Assembly (NCBI GenBank): GCA_003260025.2
Contig: QFZU02000115.1
Coordinates: 1-32,473 of the forward strand
Direction of reading: 5' to 3'
DNA length: 32,473 bases
Source: Microbispora triticiradicis
GTDB lineage: Bacteria > Actinomycetota > Actinomycetes > Streptosporangiales > Streptosporangiaceae
Shown: piece by piece, positions 1-20,222 of the stretch
How the letters are laid out: each line of letters begins with the position of its first letter
Position numbering within the stretch: position 1 is the first letter of the stretch
The notes under the pieces: generated by a model
What the model was told of the DNA's origin: nothing
The model's database searches: none
The model's input: the letters and a program-made list of their open reading frames with translations, nothing else
Translations under genes and position numbers: made by a program

Positions 1-3420
<3,420 letters not shown>

Positions 3421-3462
3421 CGTACGGCGCCCGCCCACACGAACTCACGGAGGGTACACGCA

Positions 3463-12450
<8,988 letters not shown>

Positions 12451-12460
12451 TCTCAGGAAT

Positions 12461-12489
12461 CGGCGGGCGATCCGCGGGGTCGCCCGCCG
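12461..12489 (+). terminator. Intercistronic hairpin between the PKS-NRPS and SRPBCC genes
   Basis: CGGCGGGCGA (12461-12470) and TCGCCCGCCG (12480-12489) form a perfect 10-bp stem with a 9-nt loop. No T-run follows and the next ribosome binding site starts 17 nt later. It may be a partial terminator, an attenuator or an mRNA-stabilising element; the sequence alone does not decide. Confidence 0.55.
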
Positions 12490-12519
12490 GGCGCGCAGGA
12501 CGAAACGGAGGCTTCACCC

Positions 12520-12963
12520 ATGAGCGTGGTGACCGGATCAATCATCATCGACGCCGACCCGGAGGCGGTCCTCGCCATACTGCTGGACCTCGCCGACTAC
12601 CCCTCCTGGCAGCCCGGCGTCGAGCGAGTCGACATCGAGGACACCGACGAGCGGGGACGTCCCCGGCAGGCCACCTGGCACGCCAAGGCCATGGGGCTGC
12701 GGGCGACGCATTCCCTCCGTTATGAGTATCCGGCGGACGGCTGTTTCGAATACCACCTCGTCGGCAGCGAGGTGATGACCCGGTTCGATTTCAGTTGCAC
12801 CGTCACGGGGGACGGCGGGGGAAAGAGCGAGGTGAGCGTCTCGCAGGAATTGGGCATCAAATGGGCAATGCCGGAGGCCATTCTGAACAAGAATGCGCGG
12901 AAGGGGATCGGCAAAATGCTGGACGCGCTCAAGCGGAAGGCGGAACAGGACCGCCCACGGTGA
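12520..12963 (+). CDS. SRPBCC/START-like polyketide cyclase-dehydrase family protein
   Basis: 147 aa, ATG preceded by CGGAGG (12506-12511) at good spacing. The N-terminus (SIIIDADPEAVLAILLDLAD, then YPSWQPGVERV) is the classic opening of the SRPBCC/COQ10-START fold, which forms a deep hydrophobic pocket for lipids or polyketides. The rest alternates beta strands and ends with a long helix (residues about 125-145). The gene lies 69 bp after the megasynthase stop on the same strand, so a role with the assembly-line product (cyclisation, dehydration, product binding or release) is a reasonable inference. The family also contains many generic lipid-binding proteins, and no catalytic residues can be assigned. 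Codon use becomes less GC-rich in the second half, unlike the PKS genes. No signal peptide, so it is cytoplasmic. Confidence 0.8.
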   Translation: MSVVTGSIIIDADPEAVLAILLDLADYPSWQPGVERVDIEDTDERGRPRQATWHAKAMGLRATHSLRYEYPADGCFEYHLVGSEVMTRFDFSCTVTGDGGGKSEVSVSQELGIKWAMPEAILNKNARKGIGKMLDALKRKAEQDRPR

Positions 12964-13107
12964 TCTGACGGCCCCGTGTCCGCCCGCCGGTACGGCGTTC
13001 CCGCCCTACCGGCGGTCGGGCCTCGCGAGTTCCCCCGCCGCAATGACCGGCATTTAAAACGGTCCAATGCGGGACGGCCGCGTCGCTCCAATTCCCGACA
13101 GTCGCAA

Positions 13108-13137
13108 TTGACTCCTACAAGATCGGCTGTGTACTGT
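13108..13137 (+). promoter_or_regulatory. Sigma-70-type promoter for the XRE/NB-ARC-like regulator
   Basis: TTGACT (13108-13113), an 18-bp spacer and TACTGT (13132-13137) sit in a relatively AT-rich pocket upstream of the regulator gene. Transcription would begin near 13144. Confidence 0.55.
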
Positions 13138-13156
13138 TGGGGAAACGCGAGTTTTC

Positions 13157-13181
13157 TAGTTGATGTGTGAAATCTCAACTA
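13157..13181. promoter_or_regulatory. Perfect 7-bp inverted repeat in the regulator leader
   Basis: TAGTTGA (13157-13163) and TCAACTA (13175-13181) are perfect reverse complements separated by 11 bp. They lie just downstream of the predicted transcription start. This could be an operator for the regulator itself or a weak leader hairpin. Confidence 0.5.
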
Positions 13182-13240
13182 AAACTCTGTGCGGGGAGTT
13201 TCTGGCTGTGGATCAGCACCGGGGGAAAGGTGGCTGTGGA

Positions 13241-14101
13241 ATGGGGTTACTTGACGACTTGGAGAGCCATAACGAGCTCGCGGCGCTGCTGCGAGCACTG
13301 CGAGAGGAAGCCTGCCTGACTCAGGAGGAGCTGGCGGAGCGGTCGGGGGTCAGTGTCCGCGCGATCTCCGACCTGGAACGGGGGCGGACGAAGAGACCTC
13401 ACCGCAAGTCGGTCAGCCTCCTGGCGGAGGCCCTGATGCTGGAGGCCGACGCGTCGGAGAGGTTCCGGCAGGTGGCCCGGCGGCAGGCCGGCGGCGCTCC
13501 GGCCGCGCCGGCGCGCCCGCACATCGCCGTCGGGACCCCTCCCGTCGGGGAGTGCCCGCCGAAGGGTGTGTCACAGCCCGCCACGGCAGAGCTGATCGAG
13601 TGGATGTACCAGGTCCTGGTCGAGCAGCCGACCCGCCAGCGCGGCCGGGACGAAGCGGGGTCGTCCGGGCCGAGGGTGGTGCAGCTCGTCGGCGGCTCGG
13701 GCGTCGACAAGGCCGCGGTCATCGTGCAGGCGTCGGCCCGTTTCCGGAAGTACTTCCCGGACGGCCAGTTCTACGTCAACGCCGAGGGGGGCGCGCGCGG
13801 GCCGGCCGGGCTGGTCAGCTCCCTCTCCCGGGTGTTCGGCGTCGGCAACCGGCATCCCGGCACCCTGGTGGACCAGACCATGACGCTCCGGGCCATGTTC
13901 CGCTCGCGCCGGGCCCTGGTGGTCCTGGACAACGTGGCGGACGCGGCGGAGGTGCGCCCCCTGCTCGCGACCGACGGCAACTGCGCGGTGATCGTGATCG
14001 CGCAGAACAGGCTCGATCTCTTCGAGGGCGTCTGGACGGTCGGCTTCTGCCCGCGCGACCGTTCGGGCGACACGCAGCCCGTCCTGCTCAGGACGGGCTG
14101 A
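13241..14101 (+). CDS. XRE-family HTH regulator with truncated, degenerate NB-ARC domain
   Basis: 286 aa from ATG 13241 (GGGGGAAAGG lies about 10 nt upstream); a GTG at 13208 is an alternative start. Residues about 12-66 are a helix-turn-helix (LTQEELAERSGVSVRAISDLERG) as found at the N-terminus of large actinomycete HTH-NB-ARC-TPR regulators. The second half matches the start of an NB-ARC ATPase: VVQLVGGSGVDKAAVI at the P-loop, then FPDGQFYVNAEG and the Walker B-like ALVVLDNVADAAEVRPLL. The P-loop lacks the GK[S/T] signature (DKA instead), and the protein stops after the first NB-ARC segments with no ARC, winged-helix or TPR part. It probably binds DNA but not ATP in the usual way. Lying just after the biosynthetic genes, it could be a pathway regulator; that is inference. 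Confidence 0.75.
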   Translation: MGLLDDLESHNELAALLRALREEACLTQEELAERSGVSVRAISDLERGRTKRPHRKSVSLLAEALMLEADASERFRQVARRQAGGAPAAPARPHIAVGTPPVGECPPKGVSQPATAELIEWMYQVLVEQPTRQRGRDEAGSSGPRVVQLVGGSGVDKAAVIVQASARFRKYFPDGQFYVNAEGGARGPAGLVSSLSRVFGVGNRHPGTLVDQTMTLRAMFRSRRALVVLDNVADAAEVRPLLATDGNCAVIVIAQNRLDLFEGVWTVGFCPRDRSGDTQPVLLRTG

Positions 14102-14140
14102 TCCGGCCGGCGTCATCCGGGGTCCGGCGGACGGCGTGTG

Positions 14141-15250
14141 TCAGGCGTCGCCGCCGGGCGTCCAGTTCCGTACGCCCGGGGCGTACCCGGCGGGCTTGTC
14201 CCCGACCTTGACGCCGGGGCTGACCAGCCAGCCCTGGTAGCCCGGCGTGAACATCTGGTAGACCGACGGGGGCGGCACGGAACTCGCCTCGTCGAGCCTC
14301 GCGCGCAGCTCGGCCGGCAGTTCGAAGCCGAGGGCGGCCACGTTGGCGTCAAGCTGCGCGGCACTGCTCGCGCCGACGATGGCCGCCGCGATCCCGGGCT
14401 GGGTGGCGACCCAGTTGAGGGCCACCTGGGCCATCGTCACGCCGAGTTTCCCGGCGACCTCTTCGAGTGTCGCGAGAATCCGCCACTCCCGGTCGGTCCA
14501 GGAGCGTCCGGGTGTGCCGTCGCCGCCGAGCCTGCCCTCCCCGGCCAGGCCGCGGTCCGCGGGCCGGTACTTCCCGGTCAGGAAGCCGCCGCCGAGCGGG
14601 CTCCACGCGGTGATGCCGAGGCCGAGGCTCTGGCCCATGGCGACGTGCTCCAACTCGATCGTCCGGTCGACGAGCGAGTAGGGGAGCTGCAGGCCGACCA
14701 TCGGCGCGAGGGCGTGCGCCTCGGCCAGGGTCTGCGCTCGCGCCGCGTACCAGCCGGGCACGTCCGACAGGCCCGCGTACCGGATCTTCCCGGCCCTGGT
14801 GAGGTCGTCGAACGTTCGCAGGACCTCCTCGACGGGCGTGACGCGGTCCCAGGTGTGCAGCAGGAACAGGTCGATGTAGTCGGTGCGCAGGCGGCGCAGC
14901 GACGCCTCGACCGCTCTGATCATGTGTTTGCGGCCGTTGCCGCCCGCGTTCGGGTCTCCGGGGTCGACGCTGTTGGTGAACTTGGTGGTGAGCACCACCC
15001 GGTCGCGCACCCCGGCCTCGGCGATGAGTGCGCCGAGTATGGTCTCGCTCTCCCCGGCCGTGTAGAAGTCCGCGGTGTCGACGAAGTTCCCGCCCGCTTC
15101 GAGATAGCGGCGGAAGATCGGGCGGGCCTCGTCCTCGGTCCTGCCGTACGCGGCGTGGAAGCCGCCGGTGCCGAAGTTCATCGTGCCCAGGGCGAGCCGG
15201 CTGACCCGCAGCCCGGAACGGCCGAGCAGGTAGTAGTGGTCGAGAGACAT
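14141..15250 (-). CDS. Aldo/keto reductase
   Basis: 369 aa. NADPH-dependent aldo/keto reductase of the YajO/YghZ-like group, which reduces aldehydes or ketones in the cytoplasm. The tetrad is complete: Asp58 (NFVDTA), Tyr63, Lys90 (TTKF) and His132 (LLHTWD). [15 protein letters not shown] near the C-terminus is the usual NADP-binding end. AAGGGG lies a few bases upstream of the ATG. The gene is divergent from a TetR regulator 105 bp away, with a palindrome in the gap, so regulation by that repressor is likely. It converges on the XRE regulator with a 39-bp gap. Its substrate cannot be predicted, and a tailoring role for the nearby polyketide is possible but not indicated. Confidence 0.93.
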   Translation of the reverse strand: MSLDHYYLLGRSGLRVSRLALGTMNFGTGGFHAAYGRTEDEARPIFRRYLEAGGNFVDTADFYTAGESETILGALIAEAGVRDRVVLTTKFTNSVDPGDPNAGGNGRKHMIRAVEASLRRLRTDYIDLFLLHTWDRVTPVEEVLRTFDDLTRAGKIRYAGLSDVPGWYAARAQTLAEAHALAPMVGLQLPYSLVDRTIELEHVAMGQSLGLGITAWSPLGGGFLTGKYRPADRGLAGEGRLGGDGTPGRSWTDREWRILATLEEVAGKLGVTMAQVALNWVATQPGIAAAIVGASSAAQLDANVAALGFELPAELRARLDEASSVPPPSVYQMFTPGYQGWLVSPGVKVGDKPAGYAPGVRNWTPGGDA

Positions 15251-15321
15251 GGGGAACCCCTTCGTTCGGAAGGACGGCGAGTGTCGGACCGCGCGGTTCC
15301 GTCAGCTTGCGCGAGATAAAA

Positions 15322-15337
15322 TGGACCAGCAAGTCCA
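15322..15337. promoter_or_regulatory. TetR-type operator between the AKR and TetR genes
   Basis: TGGAC-6-GTCCA is a 16-bp interrupted palindrome overlapping a -10-like TAAAAT (15317-15322), 19 bp before the TetR start codon. The position fits autorepression and control of the divergent reductase. Confidence 0.5.
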
Positions 15338-15355
15338 AAACTTCAGGGAGGCATC

Positions 15356-15979
15356 ATGCGCACGCTGACCCGCAAGGGGGCCGCGACCCGGCAGCGCATC
15401 CTGGAGGGCGCGGCGGCGCTCATCCGTGAGCACGGCGTGGCCGACACCACCCTGGACGACGTGCTGGCCGGCACGGCGACGAGCAAGAGCCAGCTCTTCC
15501 ACTACTTCCCGGGCGGCCGGGAGGAGCTGCTGCTGGCGGTGGCCCGGCTGGAGGCCGACCGGGTGCTGGAGGACCAGCGACCCCAGCTCGGCGACCTCAC
15601 CTCCTGGCCCGCCTGGCAGGCGTGGCGGGACAAGGTCGTCGACCGTTATCGGCGGCAGGGCCGCCTGTGCCCGCTCAACTCCGTCACCTCCCACCTCGGC
15701 AGCCGTACGCCCGGCGCCCAGGCGGTCGTCACCGAGCTGATGCGGAGCTGGCAGGCCGAGATCGCGGCGGGAGTACGGCACATGCGGGACGCCGGGGAGA
15801 TCGGGCCGGACGTGGACCCGGACCGCGCGGCGGCCGCGCTGCTGGCGGGCATCCAGGGCGGCGTGCTGATCCAGATGTCCACCGGCGAGACCACCCATCT
15901 GGAGGCCGCCCTGGACATGGGCCTCGCCCACCTTCGCGCAGGTCGGGCTCGGCCTGGTAGGGTGGCGGACGGTTTGTGA
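15356..15979 (+). CDS. TetR/AcrR family regulator
   Basis: 207 aa. ATG preceded by CAGGGAGG. Residues about 8-55 are a TetR HTH (TRQRILEGAAALIREHGVADTTLDDV, then TSKSQLFHYFPGGREELL). The ligand-binding half with QRPQLGDLTSWPAWQAWRD and CPLNSVTSHLG resembles TetR proteins that control oxidoreductases, with a conserved Cys in RLCPLNS that could sense electrophiles (inference). It is divergent from the aldo/keto reductase and has an operator-like palindrome just upstream. It is probably a local repressor of the pair. Confidence 0.9.
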   Translation: MRTLTRKGAATRQRILEGAAALIREHGVADTTLDDVLAGTATSKSQLFHYFPGGREELLLAVARLEADRVLEDQRPQLGDLTSWPAWQAWRDKVVDRYRRQGRLCPLNSVTSHLGSRTPGAQAVVTELMRSWQAEIAAGVRHMRDAGEIGPDVDPDRAAAALLAGIQGGVLIQMSTGETTHLEAALDMGLAHLRAGRARPGRVADGL

Positions 15980-15998
15980 TCGGAAGAGGAGACCAGAC

Positions 15999-16028
15999 GT
16001 GGCAGGTGACGACGACATCTCCGGGTGA
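15999..16028 (+). CDS. Candidate leader peptide upstream of the ABC-F gene
   Basis: A 9-residue ORF, GTG GCA GGT then three GAC, ATC TCC GGG TGA (VAGDDDISG), with a strong GAGGAGA ribosome binding site at 15986-15992. Its stop codon falls in the loop of a perfect hairpin (16019-16036). Short leader ORFs before ABC-F resistance genes are known to work by ribosome-mediated attenuation. That this ORF is translated is inference. Confidence 0.4.
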   Translation: MAGDDDISG

Positions 16029-16036
16029 TACCGGAG
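16019..16036 (+). promoter_or_regulatory. Leader hairpin overlapping the uORF stop codon
   Basis: CTCCGG (16019-16024) and CCGGAG (16031-16036) pair perfectly around a 6-nt loop containing the TGA of the leader ORF. A second stem, CCGGGC (16115-16120) with GCCCGG (16131-16136), lies 20 nt before the ABC-F start codon. The pair could form an attenuation switch. Confidence 0.4.
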
Positions 16037-16158
16037 GGTGACGGCCCCGGCAGGCGTGTGACTGACCGCTGTCGGCGTGGCCTCATGTCGTCGTTTCTCC
16101 AATTCCCCGTCTCACCGGGCTTCTCCGCACGCCCGGGTCACACACCGAGGTCTCTCCA

Positions 16159-17784
<1,626 letters not shown>

Positions 17785-17842
17785 CCCTCCGGGGCGCGGT
17801 GCTGTCACAGCCGAGGATGCGGCCGAGGTGGCTGCGGCGAGT

Positions 17843-18439
17843 TCAGTCGCCGATACCGGGGGTGTCGCGATCACCGCCGTTGTCGCGCTGGTGGCCGCGG
17901 CGGGCGTCGCGGTCGAAGATCCCGATGATCTCACACGGTCCGCCTTCGGCGCCGATGGCGTGCGGAATCATCGTGGGAAACTCGGCGGCCTGGTTGGTCT
18001 CCACACGCAGGCGCCGGTGGCCCAGCATGAGGACCGCGGTGCCGGAGAGTACGACCAGCCATTCCCGGCCGGGGTGGGCGCGCATGCGGGAGGGGTTGTC
18101 GGGCGGTGGCTCGGTCATGCGCTGGCGCACGACGCTGATGCCGGGGTCGCCCTTCACCGGCCAGCGCATCAGGCCGTGGGCGCCGTCGATCATCGGGCTG
18201 ATGACGACGTCGTCGGCGGCGGTCTCGACGAGCTGGTCGAGGGTGGTGTCCAGGGCGCGGGCGAGGGTGACGAGCTGGTCCAGGGCGAGGCGACGCTGAC
18301 CGTTCTCGATGCGGCTCAGTGAGGACTGGCTGAGATGGGCCCGGGTTGCCAGTTCTTCCAGGGACCAGCCCTGCGCCACCCGCAGGGCGCGGAGGCGTTT
18401 GCGTACGAGGCTGTCCAGGTCCCCACTTTCTTGCTCCAT
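17843..18439 (-). CDS. XRE family regulator with C-terminal cupin sensor domain
   Basis: 198 aa from ATG 18439 (MEQESGDLDSLV); the frame is open further upstream but that part looks non-coding. Residues about 10-64 are an XRE helix-turn-helix (LRVAQGWSLEELATRAHLSQ, then SSLSRIENGQRRL). Residues about 100-180 are a cupin (HPGREWLVVLSGTAVLMLGH, then AAEFPTMIPHAI), probably a small-ligand sensor. The protein is cytoplasmic. It is divergent from the DHA2 efflux gene with a 101-bp gap, so control of that pump is the simplest reading. It is convergent with the ABC-F gene. Confidence 0.9.
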   Translation of the reverse strand: MEQESGDLDSLVRKRLRALRVAQGWSLEELATRAHLSQSSLSRIENGQRRLALDQLVTLARALDTTLDQLVETAADDVVISPMIDGAHGLMRWPVKGDPGISVVRQRMTEPPPDNPSRMRAHPGREWLVVLSGTAVLMLGHRRLRVETNQAAEFPTMIPHAIGAEGGPCEIIGIFDRDARRGHQRDNGGDRDTPGIGD

Positions 18440-18540
18440 GCGCAACATCCTATGCCTACTCAGCAATGGCGGCCTAGGGTCCTGCGCAGCGGGTCCCCAA
18501 GCTACCCGGGGCCACGCATCAGGAAGTGAGAGAGGAACAC

Positions 18541-20154
18541 ATGAGTACGAACCAGCCCGCACAGGTGGCGGCCGCTGACGGGGGCGACGGAGTCGCACTG
18601 GATGCGCGTCGGCTGCGCACCGTTCTGATCGCCGTCTCCATCGCGCTGATGGCCGTCATCGCATCGGTATCCGGACTCAACGTCGCCCAGACGCACCTGG
18701 CCGTCGAGTTCGGCGCCTCGCAGAACACCATCTTGTGGATCATCAACATCTACACTCTGGCTCTGGCCGCGCTGCTGCTGCCGCTCGGCGCGATCGGTGA
18801 CCGGCTGGGCCGCAAGCCCATGCTGGTCGCCGGTCTGAGTGTCTTCGGCATCGCGGGCGTCGCGGCGGGCCTGGCTCCGACGGCCGAGGTGATGCTCGCC
18901 GCGCGCGCGGCGAGCGGAATCGGCGCCGCGATGGTCATGCCCATCACTCTCGCCGTCATCACCTCCACCTTCCCCGAGGAGGAACGCGGCAAAGCGATCG
19001 GTGTGTGGACCGGCGTCGCCGGAGGTGGCGGCGTCCTGGGCATGTTCCTCTCCGCGCTCCTGGTCGACGTCGCCGACTGGCGCTGGCTGTTCGCCCTGCC
19101 CGTGGTCCTGGTCGTCGTGGCCCTGGCCATGACGCTGAAGTCGGTCCCCAACTCCCGTGAGAGGTCCGCCCACAGCTTCGACTCCGTCGGCGCACTGGTG
19201 TCCATGGTCGCGGTCGCCGGGCTCATCTTCGCCCTGCAGGAGGGTCCCGAGCGTGGTTGGACCGCGCCCGCGACTCTGGTCGGCCTCGCGGCCGGTCTCG
19301 TCGCCGCCGTCGGCTTCGTGGCCTGGGAACTACGCCGCCGGGACGCCTCGCTGCTGGACGTGCGCCTGTTCCGTGAGCGTGGTCTGGCCGGTGGCTCGAT
19401 CACACTGCTGGTGGTCTTCGGCGTCCAGGCGGGCATAGCCGTGGTCCTCTTCCCGTTCCTCCAGGCCGTCCTCGGCTGGTCGGGGCTGCTGTCCACGCTG
19501 GCTCTGATGCCCATGGCCGTGACGATGATGGCGAGCTCCGGTCTCGCCCCCAAGCTGGCCGTACGCATCGGCTCCCGTCCGACCATGGCCGCGGGCGTCG
19601 CGCTGGGCGGCGCCGGACTCGCTCTCATGGCCGTCTTCGTCTCCGTCGACGGGGGCTACGTGACCATCCTGCCCGGCATGCTCGCCATGGGCATCGGGAT
19701 GGGCTTGTCGATGACGCCCTCCACCGAGGCCATCACCGGCTCCCTGCCGCGCGAGAAGCAGGGCGTCGCCTCCGCACTCAACGACGTCACCCGCGAATTC
19801 GGGACCGCCCTCGGCGTCGCCCTGCTCGGCGCGCTGCTGTCCGCCGGCTACCGCGGTGCCATCGACGACAGGCTGGACGGGATCCCTCCGGAGGCCGCGA
19901 GGACGGCCCGGGAAGGCATCGCCAACGCCGTCGAGGTGGCCGGCGGCGCCGGCTCGTACGCGGGGAACCTGCTCCACGCCGCCCAGCAGTCCTTCGTCGA
20001 CGGCTGGCAGCAGGCCATGTGGGCAGGCGTCGCCGTCATGGGTGCTCTGTTCGTCTACGTCACCCTGCGCGGCCCGAAGAACCCCGCCTCCACGACGGCC
20101 GGACACACCGGGACCACCGGACCCGTCACCGAACCGCAGTCGGCCGCCCGGTGA
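18541..20154 (+). CDS. MFS drug efflux transporter, DHA2 (EmrB/QacA) family, 14 TM
   Basis: 537 aa. Start ATG 18541 after AGAGAGGA; an in-frame GTG at 18526 is less likely. About 14 hydrophobic helices, with motif A between TM2 and TM3 (GAIGDRLGRKPMLVAG) and the ASALNDVTREFGTALGVALLG segment typical of DHA2 proton antiporters. Residues 1-25 and the last 30 are hydrophilic. The likely role is proton-driven export of an amphipathic drug or a native metabolite across the cytoplasmic membrane. The divergent XRE-cupin gene is the likely regulator. A strong hairpin follows the stop codon. Confidence 0.93.
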   Translation: MSTNQPAQVAAADGGDGVALDARRLRTVLIAVSIALMAVIASVSGLNVAQTHLAVEFGASQNTILWIINIYTLALAALLLPLGAIGDRLGRKPMLVAGLSVFGIAGVAAGLAPTAEVMLAARAASGIGAAMVMPITLAVITSTFPEEERGKAIGVWTGVAGGGGVLGMFLSALLVDVADWRWLFALPVVLVVVALAMTLKSVPNSRERSAHSFDSVGALVSMVAVAGLIFALQEGPERGWTAPATLVGLAAGLVAAVGFVAWELRRRDASLLDVRLFRERGLAGGSITLLVVFGVQAGIAVVLFPFLQAVLGWSGLLSTLALMPMAVTMMASSGLAPKLAVRIGSRPTMAAGVALGGAGLALMAVFVSVDGGYVTILPGMLAMGIGMGLSMTPSTEAITGSLPREKQGVASALNDVTREFGTALGVALLGALLSAGYRGAIDDRLDGIPPEAARTAREGIANAVEVAGGAGSYAGNLLHAAQQSFVDGWQQAMWAGVAVMGALFVYVTLRGPKNPASTTAGHTGTTGPVTEPQSAAR

Positions 20155-20158
20155 CCGG

Positions 20159-20197
20159 CCGAGGCCGGGCGGATCCGCGGTGTCCGCCCGGCCTCGG
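20159..20197. terminator. Bidirectional terminator hairpin, 15-bp perfect stem
   Basis: CCGAGGCCGGGCGGA (20159-20173) pairs perfectly with 20183-20197 around a 9-nt loop. It starts 4 bp after the MFS stop and lies before the end of the convergent VWA gene, so it can stop transcription from both sides. There is no T-run, as is usual in actinomycetes. Confidence 0.85.
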
Positions 20198-20222
20198 GAT
20201 CGATCGGTTCAGGTGGGCTGGG

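Noticed and set aside
14102-14140. Terminator between the XRE regulator and the aldo/keto reductase
   Set aside because: TCCGGCCGG and CCGGCGGA could pair only with a bulge; too weak to list as a feature.
14138-15319. 393-aa plus-strand frame opposite the aldo/keto reductase
   Set aside because: The minus strand carries the complete catalytic tetrad and family motifs; this frame is its shadow.
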